A stretch of DNA of 64,000 nucleotides from Nitrospirota bacterium (GCA_009773185.1 WPIF01000010.1:1-64000), one strand, 5' to 3'; positions 52,313-60,964 are shown, counted from the stretch's first letter. Notes: generated by a model not told the origin, from the letters alone. Program-made: numbers and translations.

Positions 52313-54244
52313 TTACCACCAATCCCCTCCGCCAAGAGTCCATGTATTACTGCCTCCGACAATAGCACCAATATAGCCACCTGGCAATGAAGGGCCTACA
52401 GTTATGCCACCGCCAGTAACATTGCCACCCGGACTTCTATATCCTAAAACTGAAAAAGCACCTATCCCCATACGTCCCACATTCCCAAATACTCCTCCTA
52501 GTTGTTTCACATTGCAAGTATTGTGTCCACTTATATGGACTCCTCCGGTTAAACCATAAACCGACGCAGCAGCTCCACCACCTAAAACTGCAGTTATAGA
52601 AGATGACCACCCTGAATGCCAAGGCTTGCTTGGATCATGTGAAAAGTTACCATAAATACCAGCTGTACCACCGAACCCCAATAAAGCACCTGAACCTTCA
52701 AATCCAACAGTTATTCCTGCTAACCCAAAGGGGTCTACATAAGTTACAGGCGAATTTGCGGTGTACGAAAATTTATTAATTCCCCCCAATAACCCTGTGG
52801 GGTCTTCTGAAATAAACCTTTCGCCAAATTTTGTTCTTAACCGATAGTGATAATACCCATTCCCATCATTCTCTCTTCCCGTGTATTGGAAAGGATTGTG
52901 TATTGAAGGATTTGATATTTGAGTGTTTCCGAAAGGATCATAAAAATATTCGTTAGCGATGTTTCTTGAAGGGTCGGTTAAGGCAATAGTAGAGCCAAGA
53001 GCATCGCGCAGATAATAATAAGCCCCGTCCTGCCTGAATATTCCAAGCGTCTCATCAATATGAAGGCCACGTAGATAATTCGTTGTAACAGTCCCATCTT
53101 CTATCTCTTGCATGATATCCCAGCCGTCGTATAAAAACTTAGTGTCAGTGTTAGTGCCAGTGTCAGTATTGGAAATCGTCTTTTGAAACCTTCTGCCTAA
53201 TGCATCGTATTTGAATGATGCGTTGTATGTCGGGCTGGTGATAGCCACAAGCTGATTCCTTGCATTCCACGAGTATGTTGTATCGCCTTTCTGTATGAGA
53301 TTGCCGTTCTCGTCATAAATCAAATTCTCATTATTGACCTGTATCTGTTGATTTGCCTGATTGTAAACTGCGGTCTTCGGTTCAGGCAATAAGGTTTTGT
53401 GTCCTGTGAAAGATGTCCTGTTGCCGTTTTTATCATAGCCGTATTTCAAAGATTTCAATATGAGAGAATCAGACGAGTAGGTTATGTCGGTTAAGCGATT
53501 GGCATTGTCGTATTCATATGTGGCTATAATCCCATTCGGTAAAGTCATCGAAGTGCGTCTGCCAATAGAATCATGATTTATAGAAACAGTCTGCGTTCCT
53601 TGATTTATCTGTATCAATCTGCTGTTGGAATCATATTGATAAATTATAGGTTCCTGGCCTGCGACTGTCATAGAAGTCCTCCGGCCTAATGCATCGTAAC
53701 TATATCCAATACTGCCGAGAGATGTTATTTCTTGAATCACCTTATCGGCTATGCTTCCCCCGCAGCCCAGATTACAACCGTTATTTGAATACACATATTG
53801 AATGGGGCTAGATGCAGAATCGTTAATGTAATTCAGTCTTCCGATTGCATCGTATGCGTAGCTTGTATAGGAACTGTCATTATAGGCAGTCTTTATTATC
53901 CTGCTCAATAAGTCATAAGTAAAATTCGTCGTCTGGCCTTTTCTGTCTTTAGCCAAAACAAGATTATCCATCTTGTCATACGCATACGTTTCCATTTTCC
54001 CCAATTGATCAATCATCTTCTTTGCTCTATCTCTTTCATCATATTCATAGCTAATCACCTGATTCTTAGCGTCTGTAACAGAAAGCAGATTCCCATTCTT
54101 GTCATAACTGAATTTTGTCTTGCCGCTTAAAGCATCTGTGATTTCGGTTATTCTGTTGAGATATTTCAAAACAAGCAGATAGGCAACAAGCCTACGCAGA
54201 AATATTATCGTTTGAATTTTATTTATGTCTCTCTGTTGCATCAT
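52313..54244 (-). CDS. Short Rhs protein with leader and glycine-rich tip (displaced cassette)
   Basis: A 643-residue YD/Rhs protein. The first 31 residues are the locus leader (MMQQRDINKIQTIIFLRRLV) joined abruptly at NRITEITDALSGKTKFSYDK to the middle of an Rhs core. From there YD repeats run to residue about 480. The Rhs-associated core (FQYTGRENDGNGYYHYRLR, DPTGLLGG) and DPFGL at about 503 follow, then a 140-residue Gly/Ser-rich tip ending TLGGGDWW. Compared with the 2101-residue parent it lacks the propeller, TIG and first YD half. The leader lacks a clear cleavage site here, so export is uncertain. Confidence 0.85.
   Translation of the reverse strand: MMQQRDINKIQTIIFLRRLVAYLLVLKYLNRITEITDALSGKTKFSYDKNGNLLSVTDAKNQVISYEYDERDRAKKMIDQLGKMETYAYDKMDNLVLAKDRKGQTTNFTYDLLSRIIKTAYNDSSYTSYAYDAIGRLNYINDSASSPIQYVYSNNGCNLGCGGSIADKVIQEITSLGSIGYSYDALGRRTSMTVAGQEPIIYQYDSNSRLIQINQGTQTVSINHDSIGRRTSMTLPNGIIATYEYDNANRLTDITYSSDSLILKSLKYGYDKNGNRTSFTGHKTLLPEPKTAVYNQANQQIQVNNENLIYDENGNLIQKGDTTYSWNARNQLVAITSPTYNASFKYDALGRRFQKTISNTDTGTNTDTKFLYDGWDIMQEIEDGTVTTNYLRGLHIDETLGIFRQDGAYYYLRDALGSTIALTDPSRNIANEYFYDPFGNTQISNPSIHNPFQYTGRENDGNGYYHYRLRTKFGERFISEDPTGLLGGINKFSYTANSPVTYVDPFGLAGITVGFEGSGALLGFGGTAGIYGNFSHDPSKPWHSGWSSSITAVLGGGAAASVYGLTGGVHISGHNTCNVKQLGGVFGNVGRMGIGAFSVLGYRSPGGNVTGGGITVGPSLPGGYIGAIVGGSNTWTLGGGDWW
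54093..54153 (-). repeat. Block shared with the parent Rhs gene
   Basis: 61 bases that match 56541-56601 at all but one position (CATCTG versus CGTCTG), at the point where the 643-residue protein joins its leader. Both copies encode the YD segment ITEITDALSGKTKFSYDKNG. Near identity within otherwise diverged repeats marks recent duplication or gene conversion. Confidence 0.85.
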
Positions 54245-54275
54245 TTTTCTCTTTTAATAGAACCGTTCCCTTTTC
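54160..54275 (-). repeat. Rhs-locus leader repeat, copy A
   Basis: About 115 bases that cover the last 57 bases of the PH-like gene and the start of the 643-residue Rhs gene. They contain GAGATATTTCAAAAC, GCCTACGCAG, TTGAATTTTATTTATGTCTC and ATCATTTTTCTCTTTTAA. Copy B is at 50435-50548 and copy C at 51160-51262, all on the same strand. Confidence 0.8.
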
Positions 54276-54662
54276 CGTTTCCCTTTTTCTATGTTTGTCT
54301 ATCATTGTTCGCAATACTTCAGCAAATGTCTTTGGATTGGCAGGCGAAATTAATACTGTTCCAAAGAACCCTTTCTTTTTTATAAGAACCAGCCTATGAG
54401 AAAATTTACCCCAAAATATTGGCCAAGGCTTACTTTTCAAAAGGGCAGTTAATAACTGGCTTGGATTAATCTCTTGCACTTCAATAATTGAATCAAGATT
54501 AATCTTGCTTTTTATAGGAAGTAATCCTAAAAAATACCATTTCATGATGAGATATTTTTCTTCTGTTATGTATTCAAACCTTGTCACCCGATAACCGAGG
54601 AAAGTAATGCCTATTACTAATGCAACAAAAATTATTGTAGAAATAAAATCTTCTAAGCTCAT
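54219..54662 (-). CDS. Membrane-anchored PH-like protein, candidate immunity for the parent Rhs
   Basis: A 147-residue protein with one N-terminal membrane segment (about 8-26) and a PH-like beta domain (EEKYLIMKWYFLGLLPIKSK, then INLDSIIEVQEINP and LVLIKKKGFFGTVLISPANP). Its ATG overlaps the 2101-residue Rhs stop by 4 bases (ATGA). The last 17 residues (GTVLLKEKNDATERHK) are encoded by leader repeat A in another frame, so the natural 3' end seems to have been replaced when the downstream cassette arrived. Confidence 0.65.
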   Translation of the reverse strand: MSLEDFISTIIFVALVIGITFLGYRVTRFEYITEEKYLIMKWYFLGLLPIKSKINLDSIIEVQEINPSQLLTALLKSKPWPIFWGKFSHRLVLIKKKGFFGTVLISPANPKTFAEVLRTMIDKHRKRETEKGTVLLKEKNDATERHK

Positions 54663-57600
54663 CGTTTGGTAGTCCCTGTATTAGTATTGTAGCCACTTCC
54701 ACTGAGACCTATGCCTGCACCTGTAAAAGGTGGACCGACAGAGAACATTCCAATTCCATTACTGTAACTATATTGCATCGTAAATTTATAGGCGCCTATA
54801 CCTACATTTAGCGAAATTGTTTTAAAGGGGCCTTTCAGTTGCGCTGCACACTTCGCATTAGTAACAAAAATACCAGCACCGATGCCAGCATACGCACCGC
54901 CAACTACATTTCCGCTATTTCCACTTGGATAGCTTGGTCCGTAGCCAGGGCCGCCTGCAAAACCGCCCCAACTTGCAAAGCCGCCGAAGTTTAAATTCTT
55001 AAAAAGTCCTTGACCAAAAAGCCCACCGCCTACTGAACCGGTCTGGCCAGCACCGATGCCAACAAGTCCAGCTTCTGTTGATGTTGTACCCATTATTCCG
55101 ATACCCCATAACCCCATCGGATCAATTCTGTTGACGGGGTTGCCGCCGACACGTGCATACCAGTTCACATCCCCACTAGCGAACCTGAGGGGGTCTTGAG
55201 AAATATAGCGATTCAGTTCAAGGCTGTCATATCTGGCTCTTTCAAATAAAAGACCAGTCCCGTCATTCTCACGTCCAGCGAATTGGAATGGACTATCGCT
55301 TGGCTCTCCGATAACAGATGACTCACCGAAAGGAGAATAGACATACTGAGCCTTGATAGTTCCTGTTTCATCGGTCAATGCAATTACAGAGCCCAATGCG
55401 TCTTGCTGATAATATCGAATAGTGCCGTCAGTCTTAATTCTTGCCAACGGCTCATCAATATTTAATGTCCTAATGTAATTGACTGTTACTGTTCCGCCTT
55501 CGACCTCCTGAACTATATCGAGATTATCATAAAGGTAATTGATAGTTTTCCCGTTAACTGTCCTCTCCATTCTACGACCTAATGCATCGTATTTGAAAGC
55601 AGCAGAGAGCGAAGAACAATCAGAGTTAAAACCGTTAATGCCCACGAGTTGGTTACGCACATTCCACGTGTAGTAGGTAGTCCCGCAGGAACGAGTAAGG
55701 GTTAAGAGATTTCCGTTTTCGTCATAGGTCAAAGGATAACCGTTCAGGGTCGTCATTTGATTTGCGGTATTGTATGTTGCTGTCATAGGCTGCGACATTT
55801 TTATAGGCACGTTCAAGCGAGGCGCGCTTGTGCGATTGCCGTTCTTGTCGTAGGTGTAGCCGATTTTTTCGAGAACAGCATTCAATGGATTTAAGGATTC
55901 AATATTTAAAAGTTGGCTCGCGTTGTCGTAGGAGTAATTCGTGGTAACGCCATTAGGACGTGTGAGGGATGTCCGTCTTCCAATCGCATCATATGCAAAG
56001 TCAAAAGAAAGAGATTGCCACGCTCCGCTCGCAATGACATCGGTAAGGATATTTGTCAATTGTCCATTCGCATTATAGCTATAATTCACAGGCTCTTGTC
56101 CCGCTACCGTCATCTTTGTTCTTCTGCCGAGCACATCATATTCATAACCAATATTGCCAAGAGAGGTAAGCTCTTGAATTACCTTATCAACTGCCGAACT
56201 GCCACATGCAGAGCAGCCATCATTCGAGTATGAATATTGGATCATGCCACTGTCGGTATCATTGATAGTGGATAAACGGCCTATGGCATCGTAAAAGTAT
56301 TCAATAGTCTGGATTCCCGCCTGCACGGGAATGACGGTTTTTGTGAGCCTGTTGAACATGTCATAATTGAATGATGTTATCTCTCCTTTTCTATCCTTTG
56401 CAGAAATCAAGTTATCCATCTTGTCATACGAATATGTCTCAACCTTGCCAAGCTGGTCTGTCATGGTGGAGACCTTGTCTCTGACAGTGTAAGTGTAAGT
56501 GATAGTGTGAGCATTTGCATCGGTAACGGAAAGAAGGTTTCCATTCTTGTCATAACTGAATTTTGTCTTGCCGCTTAAAGCGTCTGTGATTTCGGTTATT
56601 CGATTAGCTAAATCATAAACATACTGCGTGCTCTTGCCTTTGGCATCTATTGCCTTTATTAACCTGCCGATAAAGTCATATTGCATCTGCGCTGAGTTTC
56701 CGAGAGGGTCTGTTGTTTTTATCAAGTTTCCATAGCTGTCATACGTGAAGCTTGTGGTATTGTTCAAAGCGTCTGTTATTGAAATCGGTTGACCATAGCT
56801 GTTGTATGAAATGCTGACTGCTGATAGCTGAGGGCTGACAGCTTTTATCAAATTCCCCTTAGCATCATAAGTCATTGTCGTTACATTCCCCAATGCATCT
56901 GTAATCTTTATCGGCTTGTTGAGGATGAGGTCATACTCATATCTCGTAACATTCCCTGCCGGGTCTGTGGTTGTTGCAATATTTCCATTGGAATCATAAG
57001 TATAAGAGGTCTTTCTTCCCCCTTTATCCGTAACCGAAATAAGCTCATTTGTTGAGATGCGACGCTCGTATGTTGTCTGTCCTCCCTGCCCGTCTGTTGT
57101 CGAGAGCAGATATCCCTGCGAGTTGAACCTGTGGGTTATGGAGGACTTGTTCGGATATATCGCAACTGTCTGTGCTATTGTCGTTGTTGCTGTCGAACCT
57201 TGAGGAACGGATTGGCTGGTTGGAATGTTCACATAGATTATCCCGCATGTGTTTGCGGGAGCTGAATCGCCTTCACGCACAAAAGTCGGCCTGCAGGACG
57301 ATGAAAGGGGCAATGTAGAATCCTGAACCCTCACAGGCGTGGCTGGCGAGAAATAGTAGAAAAGATATTCCCCGCTATCTGCATTTACCTGCCTAAAGAC
57401 CCTGCCTTGTGAATCATATTCGATTATCTCCTCTTTTATTCCTTTTGGATTGGTTATTGACGTAAGCCTTCCGCCACTATCATATGTGTATGTTGTCTTT
57501 CCCCCATCAGGGTTTGTGGTGGAGATAAGTCTGGCGCTTGAGTCATAGGTGTAGGTTACAGCCCTGCCTGATGAATCCATTACAGATGAGGTTACTGTAT

Positions 57601-60600
57601 AGATTGAAAGACCTATTGTAATTGTCCTGTTTGTGATGTAAAGGGTTCTTCCTGTGCTGTCGCTTATAGCTGTTATGTTTCCGTATGAATCTCTCGATAT
57701 GCTCACATAGTTTCCGGTTGCATCAGTCTGCCTTGTGAGTCTTCCATTTGTGTCGAATGTGTATGAGCTGCTGTTTTTGAATTTAAGCGTCCTTGTGTTG
57801 TCTCCGTTAAGATATGCCTTTACATTTTTTAAGGACAGATATTGGTCGTTTGTGTAGCTTCCGTCGGCATTTTTTGAAAGTATATATCTGCCTGCTTCTG
57901 GTGTTATATATGTGAAAGCGTTACCGCTTCCTTGCAAATAGTGGTCATAGTCTGTGCTCATGCCTCTCCCGAATGCGCCTATTGCTGTGTTATCTGATTT
58001 GTAGCGCCTTGATAGGCTTATCAGAGATGGAAAGGGATAGCCCATATCGCTTTCTGAATGCACCTGCATCCCGTTATACGGGTCTACTGAGTTGCCTCCT
58101 ATGTTGCATGGGCCGCCGCCTTTTGGCGAGGGCTGTGCGCCTTTAGGAGAGTCCTGAGGCCTTTTTACCGGCTGGGGCCGGGATGCTCCGCAGCAGAATT
58201 TAGGAATACCGACACCCGGGTCAGGGATTATGTTCTTCCCATCGTCTGATACAGTTCCCATCCCAAAGGTCTTCCATTGATTTGAATTCGGGTCAGGCGT
58301 TGGGGATTCGTCATAATACCAGAGGACCACCCGGTCCCCGGGCTGACCATTGAATGTATTCGGCATTTTGACAGGAATAGGCTGAGTCGGTATTCCTCCG
58401 CCGGGTTTGCCGAAATAGTACATAAAGATTTCGCTTGCATATACGCCTTCAGGAGGAGGCTTTATCGGAAGCCTGTCCATTGGCACGAGCGTTACAGAGA
58501 CTTTTTCATTTGGCAGGCCGTCCCAGCCGATTATCTGAACGCCGGCAGGTATCTTCATCTCAAAGTTCTTTATCTCAGGGTCTGTTACAATTGTGTCTTT
58601 TGTGATGTCTATAGGCGTGAAGGTCTTTGTGTTGACTTCATGGAGATAGATAAAATATGGGAGCTTATTATCAATTCCGCCTATGATTGTCACAGGAACA
58701 GGTATGCGCGAGGGATATGTGGCCTCAGGCGTGTTTGCCGTGCCTCCGTCTATCATCAATGTCTGCTCTCCCACAGGAATATCAATGAACAGGAAATTCC
58801 CTGCCTCGTCTGTTACTGTTGTTTTGTCTCCTACTGTTAATGTTACGCCTTTAATCGGAGCAGCGTCCCTTGACCTTACAATCCTTCCGGTTATCGTTGT
58901 TGCGCCCTGAGGGATGGGATTGAGTGTTATTGATGCTGTTCTTGTTATGTCTATTCCTTCTATGTTTGCTGTTCCTATAATTGTTAAAGCTGAGGGCTGA
59001 GAGCTTAAAGCAGAGAGCAGTTTGATGTTTAAGATTGAGGATTGATTAAGAGAGATATTTTCAGGATTAAAGGTTGCAGTAATGGGCGAATCACCCTTCG
59101 ACAAGCTCAGGGTGACAAGGCTGGTGAACTGCTCAAGCCCTGTGCTTTGAAGACTAACTATTGCTCCTGCGTTTCCATTTAACGGAATAGAGACTTCCTG
59201 AGGGCTTAAGTTTAATGCAAAGTCATTTCTTAAAAGAACTGTGAATGGTTCTGCGCTCTGTGTGCTTCCGATTGTGGTTTCAACTTTTATAGGGCCTGTT
59301 GTAGCGCCGATGGGGACGATGACCTTAATCTCATTTTGTGAAAGGCTCTGAATTGTTGCCTGTATATTATTGAACAATACCTTTGTAGGGGTGTAGTTGA
59401 AATTGTCCCCTGTGATTGTAACGACTGTCCCTGCCCGACCTGATTTTGGGGTAAAATCTGTTATAACAGGATATGGGTCTGTAACAGTAAAATTCAGGAA
59501 GTTTGAGTTCTGGCCATCAGGAGTCCTGGCAACAACGAGGTATATCCCCTTGGTTGCAATCAATGCTGATGGGGCTATTGCATTAAGCTCTCCTGAATTA
59601 ATGTAGGTTGTTGCTAAATCCTGTCCGTTGAAATTAACCGTATAACCAGGATAGAAGTTTGAACCATAAACCTTAAGCGTAAAATCAGGGCTTCTTGCAG
59701 CGATTGTATTCGGCGATATTGATGAAAGTATCGGTATCGGGTATTTAATCGTAAATGGATAAGGCTCTGATATGCCTCCGTCAGGAGCAGGGTTTGTAAC
59801 TGTAACAGGAACCGTGCTTGGCGTTGCAATAAGGCTTGACGGCACTTGCGCTTCGAGTTCTTCGTTATCCTTAAAGCTTGTCGTGAGGTTGTTTTGATTG
59901 AATTGGACGGAAGACGTTGTTATGAATTTTTTGCCTTCAACGAGCAATGAAAACCCGGCCTCTCCTGACCTTGCCGATCTTGGAACAAGGTTCATTATCT
60001 CAGGTCGCGGATTTGGAAGCTGTAACAGGATAATCGAATTATCAGCAGCGATTGCCGCCTGATTGGTATAGGGATTTATTGCTATATCATAAAGGTTCTT
60101 TGTGAGTTGATCGGGCTTAAGCTTATCGCTCAGAATATTTGCGGTCATAGGAGACAGGATAACAGCTGTTCCTGTTGATTGATTCACATCCGCCGCGCCT
60201 GCATTTGAAAGCTCTATCTGCTGCTCGATTATCATTGTGTCGGGATTCATTATGTCTATACCATTAACTGCATTTGTGAGGACTATCCTGTCGGTCTGAG
60301 AATTTATCTTAAGGTCTTTTATCTTTTGCACTGTGTTTATGTTTCTCTTTATGTTTCCCGTAGACAGGTCAAGGAAAAGGACTGTGCCGCCCTCTGATGC
60401 GCCTGTGCCGAAGTTTGAAGCCATTGCAGCGGAGACTATTATCTCATTCCTCTTTTTATCAATCTCGACATGGTTGGGTTTCATGCCGATATTCAAAGTG
60501 TAGGAAATCTGTAACGACGCCTCATTTATGACATATACTGTGTTGTTGTTCTCGCAGCCGACTGCGATAATGCCGCCTCCAACTGCTGCCGATGCCGGAG

Positions 60601-60964
60601 ATTTGCCGATATCTACTGTTGAGAGCAGGTTTAAGTCTTTGTCAAATACATAAAGAGCGGCCTTTGCGTCTTTTCCGGCAGGCACATATACCCTGTCTCC
60701 GCTTACTGCAACATCGCGGGGCTTGTCCTGAAATACATAGGATGAAATGAGAGCAAGAGATTTTAAATCAACCTTGTATAAAGTCTTGTAATTCTCCGAT
60801 ACTGCAAAGGCTGTATTGTCCGGGGGACTTGCGGCTATGGAAGTCGGCGTGTATTGCAGGGGGATTTCATTTATAGATGAGGGAGAATCCGAGGAAACAG
60901 ATTCAGGAGATAATAAAAAGACAAAAGTCAAAAACAAATATAACAAAATATTGTTTTTGCGCAT
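54659..60964 (-). CDS. Giant secreted Rhs/YD-repeat protein with propeller, TIG and glycine-rich tip
   Basis: A 2101-residue exported protein. Signal peptide 1-25. A beta-propeller of YVTN/NHL type spans about 40-315, three IPT/TIG domains about 318-580, and a carboxypeptidase-regulatory-like domain about 690-755. The DUF6531-type Rhs start is at about 955 (GNSVDPYNGMQVHSES), with YD repeats to about 1850. The Rhs-associated core (FQFAGRENDGTGLLFERARY, NRYISQDPLRF) ends in DPMGLWG near 1948, followed by a 150-residue Gly-rich tip. Rhs cores form shells that hold C-terminal toxins. The tip has no named toxin fold; glycine richness hints at membrane action. AGGGGGGAGG ribosome site. In-frame microrepeats interrupt it at three or more points. 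Confidence 0.92.
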   Translation of the reverse strand: MRKNNILLYLFLTFVFLLSPESVSSDSPSSINEIPLQYTPTSIAASPPDNTAFAVSENYKTLYKVDLKSLALISSYVFQDKPRDVAVSGDRVYVPAGKDAKAALYVFDKDLNLLSTVDIGKSPASAAVGGGIIAVGCENNNTVYVINEASLQISYTLNIGMKPNHVEIDKKRNEIIVSAAMASNFGTGASEGGTVLFLDLSTGNIKRNINTVQKIKDLKINSQTDRIVLTNAVNGIDIMNPDTMIIEQQIELSNAGAADVNQSTGTAVILSPMTANILSDKLKPDQLTKNLYDIAINPYTNQAAIAADNSIILLQLPNPRPEIMNLVPRSARSGEAGFSLLVEGKKFITTSSVQFNQNNLTTSFKDNEELEAQVPSSLIATPSTVPVTVTNPAPDGGISEPYPFTIKYPIPILSSISPNTIAARSPDFTLKVYGSNFYPGYTVNFNGQDLATTYINSGELNAIAPSALIATKGIYLVVARTPDGQNSNFLNFTVTDPYPVITDFTPKSGRAGTVVTITGDNFNYTPTKVLFNNIQATIQSLSQNEIKVIVPIGATTGPIKVETTIGSTQSAEPFTVLLRNDFALNLSPQEVSIPLNGNAGAIVSLQSTGLEQFTSLVTLSLSKGDSPITATFNPENISLNQSSILNIKLLSALSSQPSALTIIGTANIEGIDITRTASITLNPIPQGATTITGRIVRSRDAAPIKGVTLTVGDKTTVTDEAGNFLFIDIPVGEQTLMIDGGTANTPEATYPSRIPVPVTIIGGIDNKLPYFIYLHEVNTKTFTPIDITKDTIVTDPEIKNFEMKIPAGVQIIGWDGLPNEKVSVTLVPMDRLPIKPPPEGVYASEIFMYYFGKPGGGIPTQPIPVKMPNTFNGQPGDRVVLWYYDESPTPDPNSNQWKTFGMGTVSDDGKNIIPDPGVGIPKFCCGASRPQPVKRPQDSPKGAQPSPKGGGPCNIGGNSVDPYNGMQVHSESDMGYPFPSLISLSRRYKSDNTAIGAFGRGMSTDYDHYLQGSGNAFTYITPEAGRYILSKNADGSYTNDQYLSLKNVKAYLNGDNTRTLKFKNSSSYTFDTNGRLTRQTDATGNYVSISRDSYGNITAISDSTGRTLYITNRTITIGLSIYTVTSSVMDSSGRAVTYTYDSSARLISTTNPDGGKTTYTYDSGGRLTSITNPKGIKEEIIEYDSQGRVFRQVNADSGEYLFYYFSPATPVRVQDSTLPLSSSCRPTFVREGDSAPANTCGIIYVNIPTSQSVPQGSTATTTIAQTVAIYPNKSSITHRFNSQGYLLSTTDGQGGQTTYERRISTNELISVTDKGGRKTSYTYDSNGNIATTTDPAGNVTRYEYDLILNKPIKITDALGNVTTMTYDAKGNLIKAVSPQLSAVSISYNSYGQPISITDALNNTTSFTYDSYGNLIKTTDPLGNSAQMQYDFIGRLIKAIDAKGKSTQYVYDLANRITEITDALSGKTKFSYDKNGNLLSVTDANAHTITYTYTVRDKVSTMTDQLGKVETYSYDKMDNLISAKDRKGEITSFNYDMFNRLTKTVIPVQAGIQTIEYFYDAIGRLSTINDTDSGMIQYSYSNDGCSACGSSAVDKVIQELTSLGNIGYEYDVLGRRTKMTVAGQEPVNYSYNANGQLTNILTDVIASGAWQSLSFDFAYDAIGRRTSLTRPNGVTTNYSYDNASQLLNIESLNPLNAVLEKIGYTYDKNGNRTSAPRLNVPIKMSQPMTATYNTANQMTTLNGYPLTYDENGNLLTLTRSCGTTYYTWNVRNQLVGINGFNSDCSSLSAAFKYDALGRRMERTVNGKTINYLYDNLDIVQEVEGGTVTVNYIRTLNIDEPLARIKTDGTIRYYQQDALGSVIALTDETGTIKAQYVYSPFGESSVIGEPSDSPFQFAGRENDGTGLLFERARYDSLELNRYISQDPLRFASGDVNWYARVGGNPVNRIDPMGLWGIGIMGTTSTEAGLVGIGAGQTGSVGGGLFGQGLFKNLNFGGFASWGGFAGGPGYGPSYPSGNSGNVVGGAYAGIGAGIFVTNAKCAAQLKGPFKTISLNVGIGAYKFTMQYSYSNGIGMFSVGPPFTGAGIGLSGSGYNTNTGTTKR
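56313..56332. repeat. dRS3-like ATTCCCN8GGGAAT repeat within the Rhs gene
   Basis: ATTCCCGCCTGCACGGGAAT fits the dRS3-type pattern ATTCCC-N8-GGGAAT, extended by GGATTCC and GAATGAC. In the gene it encodes VIPVQAGIQ (about residues 1543-1551), a peptide that typifies this repeat when read in frame. A one-armed relative is at 32554-32593. Confidence 0.7.
56541..56601 (-). repeat. Parent copy of the shared Rhs block
   Basis: Matches 54093-54153 at 60 of 61 bases. Sequence on both sides diverges: upstream it continues into the parent YD array (ANRITE), while the other copy joins the leader (LNRITE). Confidence 0.85.
56814..56843. repeat. AGCTGAGGGCTGACAGC-type microrepeat in the Rhs gene
   Basis: GCTGACTGCTGATAGCTGAG then GGCTGACAGC, encoding SPQLSAVS on the minus strand. 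Related to 42103-42126, 42691-42720 and 58987-59020. Confidence 0.6.
58987..59020. repeat. GCTGAGGGCTGAGAGC-type microrepeat in the Rhs gene
   Basis: AAAGCTGAGGGCTGAGAGCT then TAAAGCAGAGAGCAG, encoding LLSALSSQPSAL on the minus strand, in the beta domain ahead of the carboxypeptidase-regulatory-like segment. Confidence 0.6.
59093..59117. repeat. CACCCTTCGACAAGCTCAGGGTG repeat in the Rhs gene
   Basis: Arms CACCCT and AGGGTG enclose TCGACAAGCTC. The minus strand encodes VTLSLSKGD (about residue 615-624), a peptide typical of this widespread bacterial repeat when translated. It interrupts a beta domain without breaking the frame. Confidence 0.7.

Noticed and set aside
51955..52380. Longer start (52380) for the 117-residue membrane protein
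   Set aside because: It would lie inside the Rhs gene; the ATG at 52308 directly follows the Rhs stop and begins with the membrane segment.
54659..55110. T6SS-linked Rhs
   Set aside because: No VgrG, Hcp, PAAR or Eag genes are nearby and the protein has a signal peptide.
54659..60964. CRISPR or minisatellite in the Rhs gene
   Set aside because: YD repeats are diverged protein repeats of variable length, not identical DNA units with spacers.
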